A DNA stretch of 64,000 nt from Nocardia suismassiliense (GTDB taxonomy: Bacteria > Actinomycetota > Actinomycetes > Mycobacteriales > Mycobacteriaceae), in assembly GCF_900269665.1 (NCBI RefSeq), contig NZ_LT985361.1, forward strand, positions 5,805,530 to 5,869,529, read 5' to 3'. The notes beneath the pieces are model-generated. The model saw only the letters and a list, made by a program, of their open reading frames with translations, ran no database searches and was not told the DNA's origin. Both the position numbers and the translations under genes were made by a program. Position 1 is the first letter of the stretch. Each line of letters opens with the position of its first letter. Of this stretch, positions 52,987 through 59,740 are shown one piece after another.

Positions 52987-53565
52987 CTACTCGAGGTCTC
53001 GAATCAGAGCATCGAATGTCGGCGCATCCGGCCAACCAGGCCGGAGTGTTCCGACTCGGTACCAGCCCCACTTCCGGTACGTCTTGTACGCGCGATCATT
53101 GTCGGGCCGCACGAGCAACGTCGCGCGACGTTCGCGCCTGTTCCTCAGCAGTTCGTCATGAAGTGCGTGCGCGATGCCCCGACCGGTCAACTCGGACAGC
53201 ACCATGATCTCGCTGAGGGCGAATGTGCGTGAACCATCCTCAGTGGTGAATGCGGCAAGATCACCATCATCGAGACACAGCCCACCCCACCACGCGGCGT
53301 TCGCCGGTAGCGGCCAGCCCCATGCCTGGCCGCATGGATTCCCCTCGAATCTAGCCATCACAAGCTCGAATTCACCGTCACGCCCTGGATCGGTGTAGTT
53401 GTCGAACCGCCGCATGAATGCCTCGGGCGTGCTGAACGCCCTGCCGGACTGGGTGTACGAGCCTCGGAAGATCGCTTCGACCACCTCACGCTGCTCGCGC
53501 GCTTCCGCAGCGGTGTAATGCTGAAACTCGATGCCGTGCAGTGTCTGTGCTCTGCCGATGCTCAT
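52987..53565 (-). CDS. GNAT-family N-acetyltransferase
   Basis: 192 residues. The acetyl-CoA binding motif A is seen in SEIMVLSELTGRGIAHALHDEL (R/Q-x-x-G-x-G/A pattern TGRGIA) and motif B in LLVRPDNDRAYKTYRKWGW, with the typical final KWGWYRVG strand. The substrate is unknown. Its start overlaps the stop of the XRE-TPR regulator gene by ATGA, so the two are translationally coupled. Confidence 0.9.
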   Translation of the reverse strand: MSIGRAQTLHGIEFQHYTAAEAREQREVVEAIFRGSYTQSGRAFSTPEAFMRRFDNYTDPGRDGEFELVMARFEGNPCGQAWGWPLPANAAWWGGLCLDDGDLAAFTTEDGSRTFALSEIMVLSELTGRGIAHALHDELLRNRRERRATLLVRPDNDRAYKTYRKWGWYRVGTLRPGWPDAPTFDALIRDLE

Positions 53566-54896
53566 ACGGAAACCGCTGCCTTCCGCGCCAACTCGTCGAA
53601 TCGTTCCCGGAATTCGTCCCCTAGCCGGTCGTCAACAGCGCTACGGACTGGCTCGAGAAGGCGCAATGTGCGGGTGGACGACACCGATCTCTCGAGGTCG
53701 CCAACGACCGAAAGCCCTTGTGCAACAGCAGCGTTGATATCGCCAGCTTTCGCCAGTGAAGCCGCCCAGCCCGCCCGGTAGTTCGCAGCGTTACGAGCAC
53801 CTGCTTGATCGAGCGCTAGTCCCGCCGACAAATCAGCAGACTTGGAGAACTGTCCGAGTTCGCCGAACCCGCGAGCCTCATGGCACCGGACCTCGGCCGA
53901 GTTGACGAACCGTAGCCACTCCGGGCACTCATCGACAAACTCGTGCTCCAACGCAAAGTCCAGCTCACGCCATGCTCTCGATATCGCCCGACCGAACCCG
54001 ACTCGGTCACGTATGACTGCGTATGCCTGCGCTTCTCGCGTTGCGATCAGCGTGTGGACACGGCCAGGCGGATCACCGCGGATCAGGTCGCGCGCACGGG
54101 TGACCAAACTGAGCGCACGGTGGGGATTTCCCTGACCTCGATGACTAAGGGATATCAGCTGACTCGCGGCATTGAGGCACGCATGCACCGTCAGATCGTT
54201 GTCGGCGGCCTGATTCGCCAGCGAGAACGCGTCGGCGTAGCAACGGCGTGCGAGACTATGCAGGTCTGCGTCGTAGGCTAGCCAACCGGTTGTCGTGGCA
54301 AGATTGGCTACCGCACTCATGAACGCTCTTCCAGCCGCCTCGTCAAAGGTGCAGGTATCGAGGCTATTTTTAGCGAGCTCAAGGCACCCTACTGCCTCCT
54401 CTACGAGTGTGACGCCGCCAATAGCCTGCTCACGGTGCCTCAGCCGCGCAACGCCGTCGATGACTCGCTTCGCGTCGCCGAGTCCGATACGGCTGCCTGT
54501 GAATATAGAACTGTCGACGAGCGCAGCCGTGAGGAGAGCCTCGAATTGTCGCCGCTTCACTACGTCGTCCCCGGCTCCTCGCGAATCGAGGGGTCTGTCC
54601 CCTAGCTCTACGCTGTCCGCAATTATGGTGCGATCGGCCACGATGGGCACGACCGCGACACGCTCAACCGTCGCCGCACGGAACCGCGCTCGCTGATCAT
54701 CATCGAGTCGCGCCAGCCAGGTATCCAGCGCTTGCGCGGACTCGCCGCGAACCGGTCGGTCCTTCGTGGCACGTTCCCACTTCCGGATCGTAGGCGGTTT
54801 GAAGCCGAGCTTTTCGGCGAACTGCTCTTGCGTCAGCCGCAGCGCATCGACACGCAAGGCCAATACCTCAACGCGTGTCCACGAGTTATTGATCAT
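53562..54896 (-). CDS. XRE-family helix-turn-helix protein with C-terminal TPR-like region
   Basis: 444 residues from the ATG at 54896; an ATG at 54920 is also possible. The N-terminal HTH is VLALRVDALRLTQEQFAEKLGFKPPTIRKWERATKD, with the conserved W-E-R at the end. The rest (about 100-440) is all-helical, with repeats such as AYADAFSLANQAAD-type pairs, as in many actinobacterial XRE-TPR regulators (distant from BldD/SARP). It probably senses a ligand or peptide by the TPR part. It forms an operon with the GNAT gene and is divergent from two conserved small genes. Confidence 0.85.
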   Translation of the reverse strand: MINNSWTRVEVLALRVDALRLTQEQFAEKLGFKPPTIRKWERATKDRPVRGESAQALDTWLARLDDDQRARFRAATVERVAVVPIVADRTIIADSVELGDRPLDSRGAGDDVVKRRQFEALLTAALVDSSIFTGSRIGLGDAKRVIDGVARLRHREQAIGGVTLVEEAVGCLELAKNSLDTCTFDEAAGRAFMSAVANLATTTGWLAYDADLHSLARRCYADAFSLANQAADNDLTVHACLNAASQLISLSHRGQGNPHRALSLVTRARDLIRGDPPGRVHTLIATREAQAYAVIRDRVGFGRAISRAWRELDFALEHEFVDECPEWLRFVNSAEVRCHEARGFGELGQFSKSADLSAGLALDQAGARNAANYRAGWAASLAKAGDINAAVAQGLSVVGDLERSVSSTRTLRLLEPVRSAVDDRLGDEFRERFDELARKAAVSV

Positions 54897-55113
54897 CGCT
54901 GCCCCCGCTCGCGCCGACAACTAGCCGTGTCGCAAGCGTATCGCTGGTGTGCGGTTCTGTGGCTGGGATCGAAGCACCAGGTCAGCGACGCTCGAATAAG
55001 CCCCAAAGCCGAGTATGAGGTGTTCCGTCACCTACACATTGGGCCGTCAATCGATGTGTGCTGCCTCGGCGTGGGGCGCGTTGCAACCGACGAGCATCCA
55101 GGAGGCGCGAGCA
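54897..55113. promoter_or_regulatory. Divergent promoter region of the XRE-TPR gene and the small-gene pair
   Basis: 217-base gap between divergent transcription units, expected to contain both promoters and probably the XRE binding site. No clear dyad spotted. Confidence 0.4.
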
Positions 55114-55476
55114 ATGGGTTCGGATGACGAAGAAGACCACGATGACACGACACCGCAGCAGCACTGCTACCGCCAAGTGCACTGGCTTCGGCACTATGGC
55201 ACGAATGAGCAACTGGCGAAGTACACGGCCGGTGGGCCGCCCCGGCCCAGCAAGAAGGATGGGGTAATCGGCAAGATTCTGTTCTACGAGGTGAATACGC
55301 CCACGGTCGATGAGGTCGCCGCGCTGCTCGAGGAGATGGAACGGGCGGGCTGGATCACTAGCACAATCCGGAAATCCATCGCACAGCTGTCCACACACGA
55401 GCTCATGGCTGAGTTGAAAGCTCGCATGATCGAACGAGATTCCGGGCCAGGGTTATCAGCGGCGGGGATGGAGTGA
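55114..55476 (+). CDS. Conserved-type hypothetical protein
   Basis: 120 residues from the ATG at 55114, which has GGAGG at proper spacing. The sequence starts acidic (MGSDDEEDHDD) and continues with HWLRHYGTNEQLAKYTAGG and VDEVAALLEEMERAGWITST. It looks like a small globular protein; no domain is recognised. It lies 6 bases before the next gene, so they are co-transcribed. Divergent orientation from the XRE-TPR gene suggests it belongs to the same regulatory unit. Confidence 0.6.
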   Translation: MGSDDEEDHDDTTPQQHCYRQVHWLRHYGTNEQLAKYTAGGPPRPSKKDGVIGKILFYEVNTPTVDEVAALLEEMERAGWITSTIRKSIAQLSTHELMAELKARMIERDSGPGLSAAGME

Positions 55477-55482
55477 CCCGCC

Positions 55483-55956
55483 GTGGAGAACATCGAGATT
55501 CTCCGATCCAAGCAAGCCGCGGCCTTGGAGTCACAGCGCAGCTTCTATCAAGTCGCATGTGGATTGCCCGCCCGTGTACGGCTGGACTTGGCACGGACCG
55601 TTTTCATAGTCGGAAGTGTCGGCGCGGTCACGATGCCCGCCCACATCGGTGCGCTGGTCAAGGTGCATATGCTGGCACAGTCCAATGGCCGTGTAGGGCC
55701 GATCATTTGGCACCCGCGCTCGAAGAGGTGGACGTTCCTCGTGTGTCCGGACATCCCGGGCGAGACTGCGCTGTTCGCAGAGTTGTTCCGCCACAACGTA
55801 TCTGTCGTACCGGTTGGTGGTGAGGTCGCGTTGCCTTCGCCATTCGATTCGCGGTTGGGGTATCGAGAGTGGGTGCACGAGCCCACCGACGGATTCCGGC
55901 CTCCGGGCACTGTGGTGGTAGCGGCGATTCGGTCATGCCTATCCACAGGCAGGTGA
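55483..55956 (+). CDS. Conserved-type hypothetical protein
   Basis: 157 residues from a GTG at 55483. Sequence features are RVRLDLARTVFIVGSVGAVTMPAH, the motif GPIIWHPRSKRWTFLVCPD, and LGYREWVHEPTDGFRPPG. Similar short proteins lie beside XRE-type regulators in many actinomycetes, sometimes annotated as bifunctional primase/polymerase-like, but I see no catalytic motif and do not assign a function. It follows the preceding small gene by 6 bases. Confidence 0.6.
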   Translation: MENIEILRSKQAAALESQRSFYQVACGLPARVRLDLARTVFIVGSVGAVTMPAHIGALVKVHMLAQSNGRVGPIIWHPRSKRWTFLVCPDIPGETALFAELFRHNVSVVPVGGEVALPSPFDSRLGYREWVHEPTDGFRPPGTVVVAAIRSCLSTGR

Positions 55957-56032
55957 AAGGCTAAGACCGGGGTCGCCGCGGCCTCTACGAGACCGACGTA
56001 CACCTGTCGAGCCAATTCCATGCGCTGCGGGG

Positions 56033-56260
56033 TCAGCGGCCGGGAGCGGTCGAGGTCCATCCACCGTCTCGCTCGGTCACACCAGGACCGTGCGGAGTGA
56101 GCTCCTCGGGCCCGGTACCGCGAGCGGGCTCGGAGTCTCCGACGAAGTCCGCGACCGATTTGGGGATTCGACCGTTGACGTCGGGTTCTTCGAGATCATC
56201 GGCCTGTTCCTCGATACGTTTGTCGGCCACTGTTTAGTCCTTCGAGTTGGATGCCAGTTG
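56033..56260 (-). pseudogene. Decayed paralogue of the small membrane-anchored protein at 34313
   Basis: The segment DDLEEPDVNGRIPKSVADF and GTGPEELTPHGPGVTERDGG matches DDLEEPNVDGPIPRSAKDF and GTGPEELTPHGPAVTEQDGG of the 110-residue protein. In the homologous frame the upstream KDY codon has become a stop (KD then TAA near 56232), and the signal-anchor helix is missing. A GTG at 56230 with AAGGA upstream could still start a 65-residue peptide. The loss of the 5' part lies between this point and repeat copy 3. Confidence 0.65.
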
Positions 56261-56378
56261 AGACCGACCGCACACGCGCCCCTCAGCCCATTTATCCACA
56301 TCCGAGCACCCGGGCGACACCGTTTGGCGCTGATTGCCCGCCTCGTGGGGGTCCAACTCGCCCACCGATACAAGAAAA

Positions 56379-56412
56379 GCCGAAATCCCTTGCGTTGCAG
56401 GGGATTTCGGCT
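56379..56412. terminator. Strong hairpin next to repeat copy 3
   Basis: An 11-base perfect stem (GCCGAAATCCC at 56379-56389 with its complement ending at 56412) and a loop of about 11 bases. It is 6 bases before repeat copy 3, in the same relative place as the palindrome before copy 1, but with an unrelated stem sequence. Confidence 0.7.
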
Positions 56413-56418
56413 CGTACT

Positions 56419-56475
56419 GTGTCCGGAGGGGGACACACACGCTAAACACACGAATTGACCTGCGGAAATGATGGT
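56419..56475. repeat. 57-bp direct repeat, copy 3 (candidate right boundary of the island)
   Basis: Matches copies 1 and 2 with a few substitutions, including GTCCGGAGGGGGACACAC and CGCTAAACACACGAAT. Spacings between the copies are about 6.8 and 9.6 kb. Confidence 0.8.
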
Positions 56476-56498
56476 GGGGATCCAAGTCGGAGGGTGAC

Positions 56499-57026
56499 TC
56501 ACTTAGACAAGGTCTTTTGTCCGAGCGAGATGTACTCGCTTCGTTTCGCCTCCACCTTGCCCCAAAGCCGCTGTGCGCGTGCCTGTCTGGCATCAGTGTC
56601 CTCAGCCGCGCGGTCGACATACCACTGGTCGGTGTGGCTGGATAAGACCTTGAGCGCGTCATGGAAGGCGACTAGTTTGACCTCCAGCTCAGGCGGCCCG
56701 GCGATTTGCGCGCTGCCTCGGGCGTCCGACATTGCTACCCAGGCTTCAAGATATGCCACGTTAGTAGAGATGAGTACCTCACCAGGGCTTCGGTCCAGCA
56801 ACCTTTCCCAAAGCGACCGGAGGCTTTCTTGAAAGCGGTCGGCACGAGCCAGGAAGTCGATGTGGGCCATGTACCTCCGGTCTACGACCGCCTGTGATCG
56901 TGTTTGCTCGGCAAGCTTGCGCTGGTTGCGGGCAGTCAGCCAATTGACAGCGAATGTCGCACCACCACCAACAGTCGCGCCTGCGAGAGTGAATAACCCG
57001 GTCGCAATCTCAAAGGCCATGGACAT
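56499..57026 (-). CDS. Hypothetical protein with N-terminal membrane anchor
   Basis: 175 residues. FEIATGLFTLAGATVGGGATFAVNWL is a single N-terminal transmembrane helix, followed by a charged helical region (TARNQRKLAEQTRSQAVVDRRYMAHIDFLARADRFQ) that continues to the C-terminus, probably coiled coil. No family is recognised; this type is frequent next to phage or plasmid genes. It lies 23 bases to the right of repeat copy 3 and transcribes towards it. Confidence 0.65.
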   Translation of the reverse strand: MSMAFEIATGLFTLAGATVGGGATFAVNWLTARNQRKLAEQTRSQAVVDRRYMAHIDFLARADRFQESLRSLWERLLDRSPGEVLISTNVAYLEAWVAMSDARGSAQIAGPPELEVKLVAFHDALKVLSSHTDQWYVDRAAEDTDARQARAQRLWGKVEAKRSEYISLGQKTLSK

Positions 57027-57044
57027 AGGTTAACTGGCTATATT

Positions 57045-57238
57045 CCTGGACTCCTTCGGGCTGATGCCGCTGCTGCACACCAACACGCGTGCCTGGCCTG
57101 AGACCGTCTTCGCGGTTATCGCCTTCGGCGCCGCAACCCGGCCATCGCAGCTCAGCGGCCTGGATTCGACCATCGTGATCTACCCGACCCGCGCCTTGGC
57201 ACTCGGCGGCTCATACCCCGCCCTCACCGCCTCCTAGA
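57045..57238 (+). pseudogene. Small coding remnant without start
   Basis: A frame with no good start reads LDSFGLMPLLHTNTRAWPET, then VFAVIAFGAATRPSQLSGLD, and ends at a TAG at 57238. It has coding-like composition but matches no family I know. It sits among other decayed elements. Confidence 0.3.
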
Positions 57239-57451
57239 CAGACGAGCACCCGCTGTGGGGATGGGTATGGCGGAAGAAAAGGTCGATGCCCAGGGTTTGC
57301 CCAAACCCTGAGGAGCGAACGGCGCGGGTGAGAAGATGGGTGGGGATACCCGGTCATCAGCACCTCGTGCGACGTGTCGGGTTCTCCGGCTCCCCGCGCC
57401 CCTACGGTGTCCCGGATCAAGACGCCTGGCCCAGTACGAAGGTGAGCCTCG
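57239..57451. other. Intergenic region
   Basis: About 210 bases with no recognised element, upstream of a conserved-looking small gene. Confidence 0.3.
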
Positions 57452-57823
57452 ATGACCGAGTGCCAGCGGGTGGCGGTCGCCTTCACCCTGCGCCATGCCG
57501 ATCCCGCCGGTCAGCGATGGTTCCAACACCGTATCGCGGCGATGGCACGCAAATACCACCACACCCTGGTGCGAACCGTCGATATCGGTCCCCGCATGGA
57601 CCGTCCGACCGGACGGCTGCTCGATGCGATCGACGCGCTGCTCGTCGGGGCGGCCGCTCGCGGTGAACCGCGCCCGACGATTCTGGTCATCACTCCCGAC
57701 CTCGACCACATCGACGGCACCCGCGCCGTGATCTGCGCGGTGGCCGATCTGCTCACCGTCACCCCTGAACGAGTGTGGCGGCGTGAGCAACACCCGAGCT
57801 TTCCGGTCGCAGTCGACCGATAG
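57452..57823 (+). CDS. Hypothetical protein
   Basis: 123 residues from the ATG at 57452 with GGTGAG upstream. The sequence (VAVAFTLRHADPAGQRWFQH, TVDIGPRMDRPTGRLLDAID, PTILVITPDLDHIDGTRAVI) has alternating strand-helix character and resembles resolvase- or Rossmann-like small proteins, but no motif is diagnostic. It lies next to a Tn3 transposase remnant and may be part of that element or a bystander. Confidence 0.5.
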   Translation: MTECQRVAVAFTLRHADPAGQRWFQHRIAAMARKYHHTLVRTVDIGPRMDRPTGRLLDAIDALLVGAAARGEPRPTILVITPDLDHIDGTRAVICAVADLLTVTPERVWRREQHPSFPVAVDR

Positions 57824-57879
57824 ACGCGGGCAGGCCAACCCGACCCGCAGTAGAACCGCAAACCTCAGCTGGTAGGTCA

Positions 57880-58425
57880 GTGTCGGTGATGGCCGTCGTG
57901 GGAGCGGGTGTGCGTGCCAGGTTGTTCGAGGTGGTGGTCCTGTGCGTCGGCAAGCTCTCGGCGTCCGCGCGGCAGAACACCCTGGCCGCGGCGTTGAAGG
58001 AGTACAGGGCGCTGCGGCGCACCGTCTACGCCGCGAAATACCCCTCCGACCCGGACTACCGGCGCAAGATCTCGCGCCAGCTCAACAAGGGTGAGTCCCT
58101 GCATGCGCTGCGCCGGGATCTGCTCTATGCCCACGAGGGCACGATCCGGGCCCGCCAGCTCGCAGACCAAAGCGAGCAAGCCCGGTGCCTGACATTGGCG
58201 ACCAACGCCGTGATCGCTTGGACCACAAAATATTACGGGCTCGCGGTCGAGCACATGCGCCGGGCCGGGCAGCGTATCGACGATGAGGTCCTGGCCCACT
58301 TCAGCCCGGCGCACAGCGCCAACATCAATTTCTTCGGCGCGATTGAGGTCAACATCGACGCCGAGCTCGCCCAACTCGGCCCGACCGGGTACCGGCCGCT
58401 GCGGGTACGAGACATGCTGTTCTGA
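57880..58425 (+). pseudogene. Truncated Tn3-family transposase (C-terminal part)
   Basis: The 181-residue frame contains the C-terminal Tn3 signature: YRRKISRQLNKGESLHALRR, LYAHEGTIRARQLADQ, CLTLATNAVIAWTTKYY and FSPAHSANINFFGAIEV. Full-length Tn3 transposases are nearly 1000 residues; only about the last 160 remain, with the first two catalytic Asp lost. The first 25 residues of the open frame are unrelated. It is dead as a transposase and shows past integration of a Tn3-type transposon. Confidence 0.85.
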
Positions 58426-58641
58426 TCAGATCGCCGGTGAAGGGCGGGGCGTCCGGTTACCCAGGGCCACCGCGACCGCCGGTAACGCCCAGCGGTCGAT
58501 GGCGGCCCGGCCTCCGGTGATCTGTACCGCACGAGACTCCGGCGGCGATCTCGGTCACTGTCAGGTAGAAGACCGGCGTTGTCAACTGATTGGTCACTTG
58601 GTGGGTGAGGGCATAGCCGGTCGGGGTATCGCCCATTGTGG
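58426..58641. other. Spacer between two transposase remnants
   Basis: About 215 bases with no gene; may include the end of either decayed element. Confidence 0.3.
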
Positions 58642-59052
58642 TCAGGCTGCCGCGGTCAGGCCGGTGGCCTGGTTCCAGGTGGTGAAGCGGGTGGTCATCT
58701 CGTCGCGGTAGGCAGGGCACCCAAGCGGTGCCTGCGGGGCCGGAAGTGCGGGGATATCCGGCTGAACACCGACAGAAACCGTTGTGCCCCACCGGGTGAG
58801 CGGAAGCCCTTCATGGCGTGTTCACGTTGCCGGGTGGGTTGATGGGAGTTCTCGGCCCGGTTGTTGAGGTAGCGAGACTGCCGGTGTTCCACCGACCGCA
58901 TCAACTCCCGGTGCGCCACTCCGTAGGAGCGGAGCTTGTCGGGTGACCAGCACCTGCGGCACCCGGCACTGCTTGCGCATCAGCTTGGCCAGGAAACGCC
59001 TGGCCGCCTTGGCGTTCCGCCGGGACTGGACGAGGATGTCCAAGACGTTTCC
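58642..59052 (-). pseudogene. IS6-family transposase remnant with two frameshifts
   Basis: On the minus strand the sequence reads DILVQSRRNAKAARRFLAKL, then after a one-base shift near 58945 continues AHRELMRSVEHRQSRYLNNR and ENSHQPTRQREHAMKGF, then FLSVFSRISPHF. After a second shift near 58720 it ends YRDEMTTRFTTWNQATGL. This is the C-terminal two thirds of an IS6-type DDE transposase. The N-terminal third is missing, so the copy is inactive. Confidence 0.85.
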
Positions 59053-59121
59053 GGGCTCCCATGAAACTTGGGGCCAATTTTATTGGGCCCATTATCTGAC
59101 AGCGCGCTGGACAATACAGGA
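59053..59121. other. Possible end of the IS6 element
   Basis: Contains GGGGCCAATTTTATTGGGCCC-like dyad sequence (near 59077-59097, described in part), possibly an end of the IS6 element or a hairpin. Base composition drops sharply to the right. Confidence 0.3.
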
Positions 59122-59274
59122 ATGTCGTTTGAAGATCTCATTCACTCTGTTCGGATGGCGCACCAACCTTTGATCAGTCCGCACGCGGACCGGTTGGATA
59201 GGGACAGCGCCCAGTGGTTGGCCGACTGCGGGTTCGACACGGCTGACGACCGTAGGCGGCGGGTCGGAGGCTGA
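59122..59274 (+). CDS. Small hypothetical protein
   Basis: 50 residues from an ATG at 59122 (MSFEDLIHSVRMAHQPLISP, ending in RRRRVGG). The stop at 59274 overlaps the ribosome-binding site of the next gene, which suggests co-transcription. The family is unknown. The upstream region is the junction with the IS6 remnant, so it could also be a truncated 3' end. Confidence 0.4.
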   Translation: MSFEDLIHSVRMAHQPLISPHADRLDRDSAQWLADCGFDTADDRRRRVGG

Positions 59275-59279
59275 GCAGC

Positions 59280-59606
59280 ATGGGCGATATGCCTCGTACA
59301 TCCTGCACCGAGAACGGCAGTTTTCACTATCCTTGGAACAAGTTTCAGAACACTGCCGGGCCACTACAATACATTACGAGCCCGGAATCAAGCGCCGACA
59401 ACATTGAACCTGATCGCATTCTGCATAAAATGACCCACGAAATTCCGGCATTGACACAGGAAACCATTATTCCCCAACGTAAGCTGCATCTAATTTCGAA
59501 CTATATAGTGGCATTCGCCGGATCATACGTTGGCGACGCTTCGCATGAAGCCAGCTTCGCTGCGGGCGTCGAAGCAGCCCGAATTGCATCAGAGGCGTAT
59601 GACTGA
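59280..59606 (+). CDS. Hypothetical protein of unusual composition, possible flavoprotein C-terminus
   Basis: 108 residues from the ATG at 59280, with GGAGG 7 bases upstream. GC is clearly lower than in both neighbours, and codons such as ATA, TTC/TTT and AAA are frequent. The C-terminal IVAFAGSYVGDASHEASFAA and GVEAARIASE resemble the last strand-helix of FAD-dependent oxidoreductases (xxFxGDxxxxxSxxGAVxSGxxAA), but no dinucleotide-binding motif is present. So it is either a fragment of such an enzyme or a new small protein. It lies 134 bases before the polyketide synthase, in the same direction. Confidence 0.5.
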   Translation: MGDMPRTSCTENGSFHYPWNKFQNTAGPLQYITSPESSADNIEPDRILHKMTHEIPALTQETIIPQRKLHLISNYIVAFAGSYVGDASHEASFAAGVEAARIASEAYD

Positions 59607-59740
59607 TCGGAGGTTACCCGGGTCGAGAATTCCGAAGCGGCCAAGCCAGTGTGGCCCGACTTGAAGGGCGCTCTGGTTCTGGGCTGTTCGTGAGTTCGAT
59701 CCATCAAGTGATTACATTCGAATCTCCGAGGTGGAAAATA
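59607..59740. promoter_or_regulatory. Leader region of the polyketide synthase gene
   Basis: 134 bases; a GAGGTGG ribosome-binding site lies 7-8 bases before the ATG at 59741. The promoter is probably here, unless the small upstream genes are in the same transcript. Confidence 0.45.

Noticed and set aside
39949..56475. CRISPR or tandem repeat array
   Set aside because: Only three copies, many kilobases apart, with genes between; no regular spacer.
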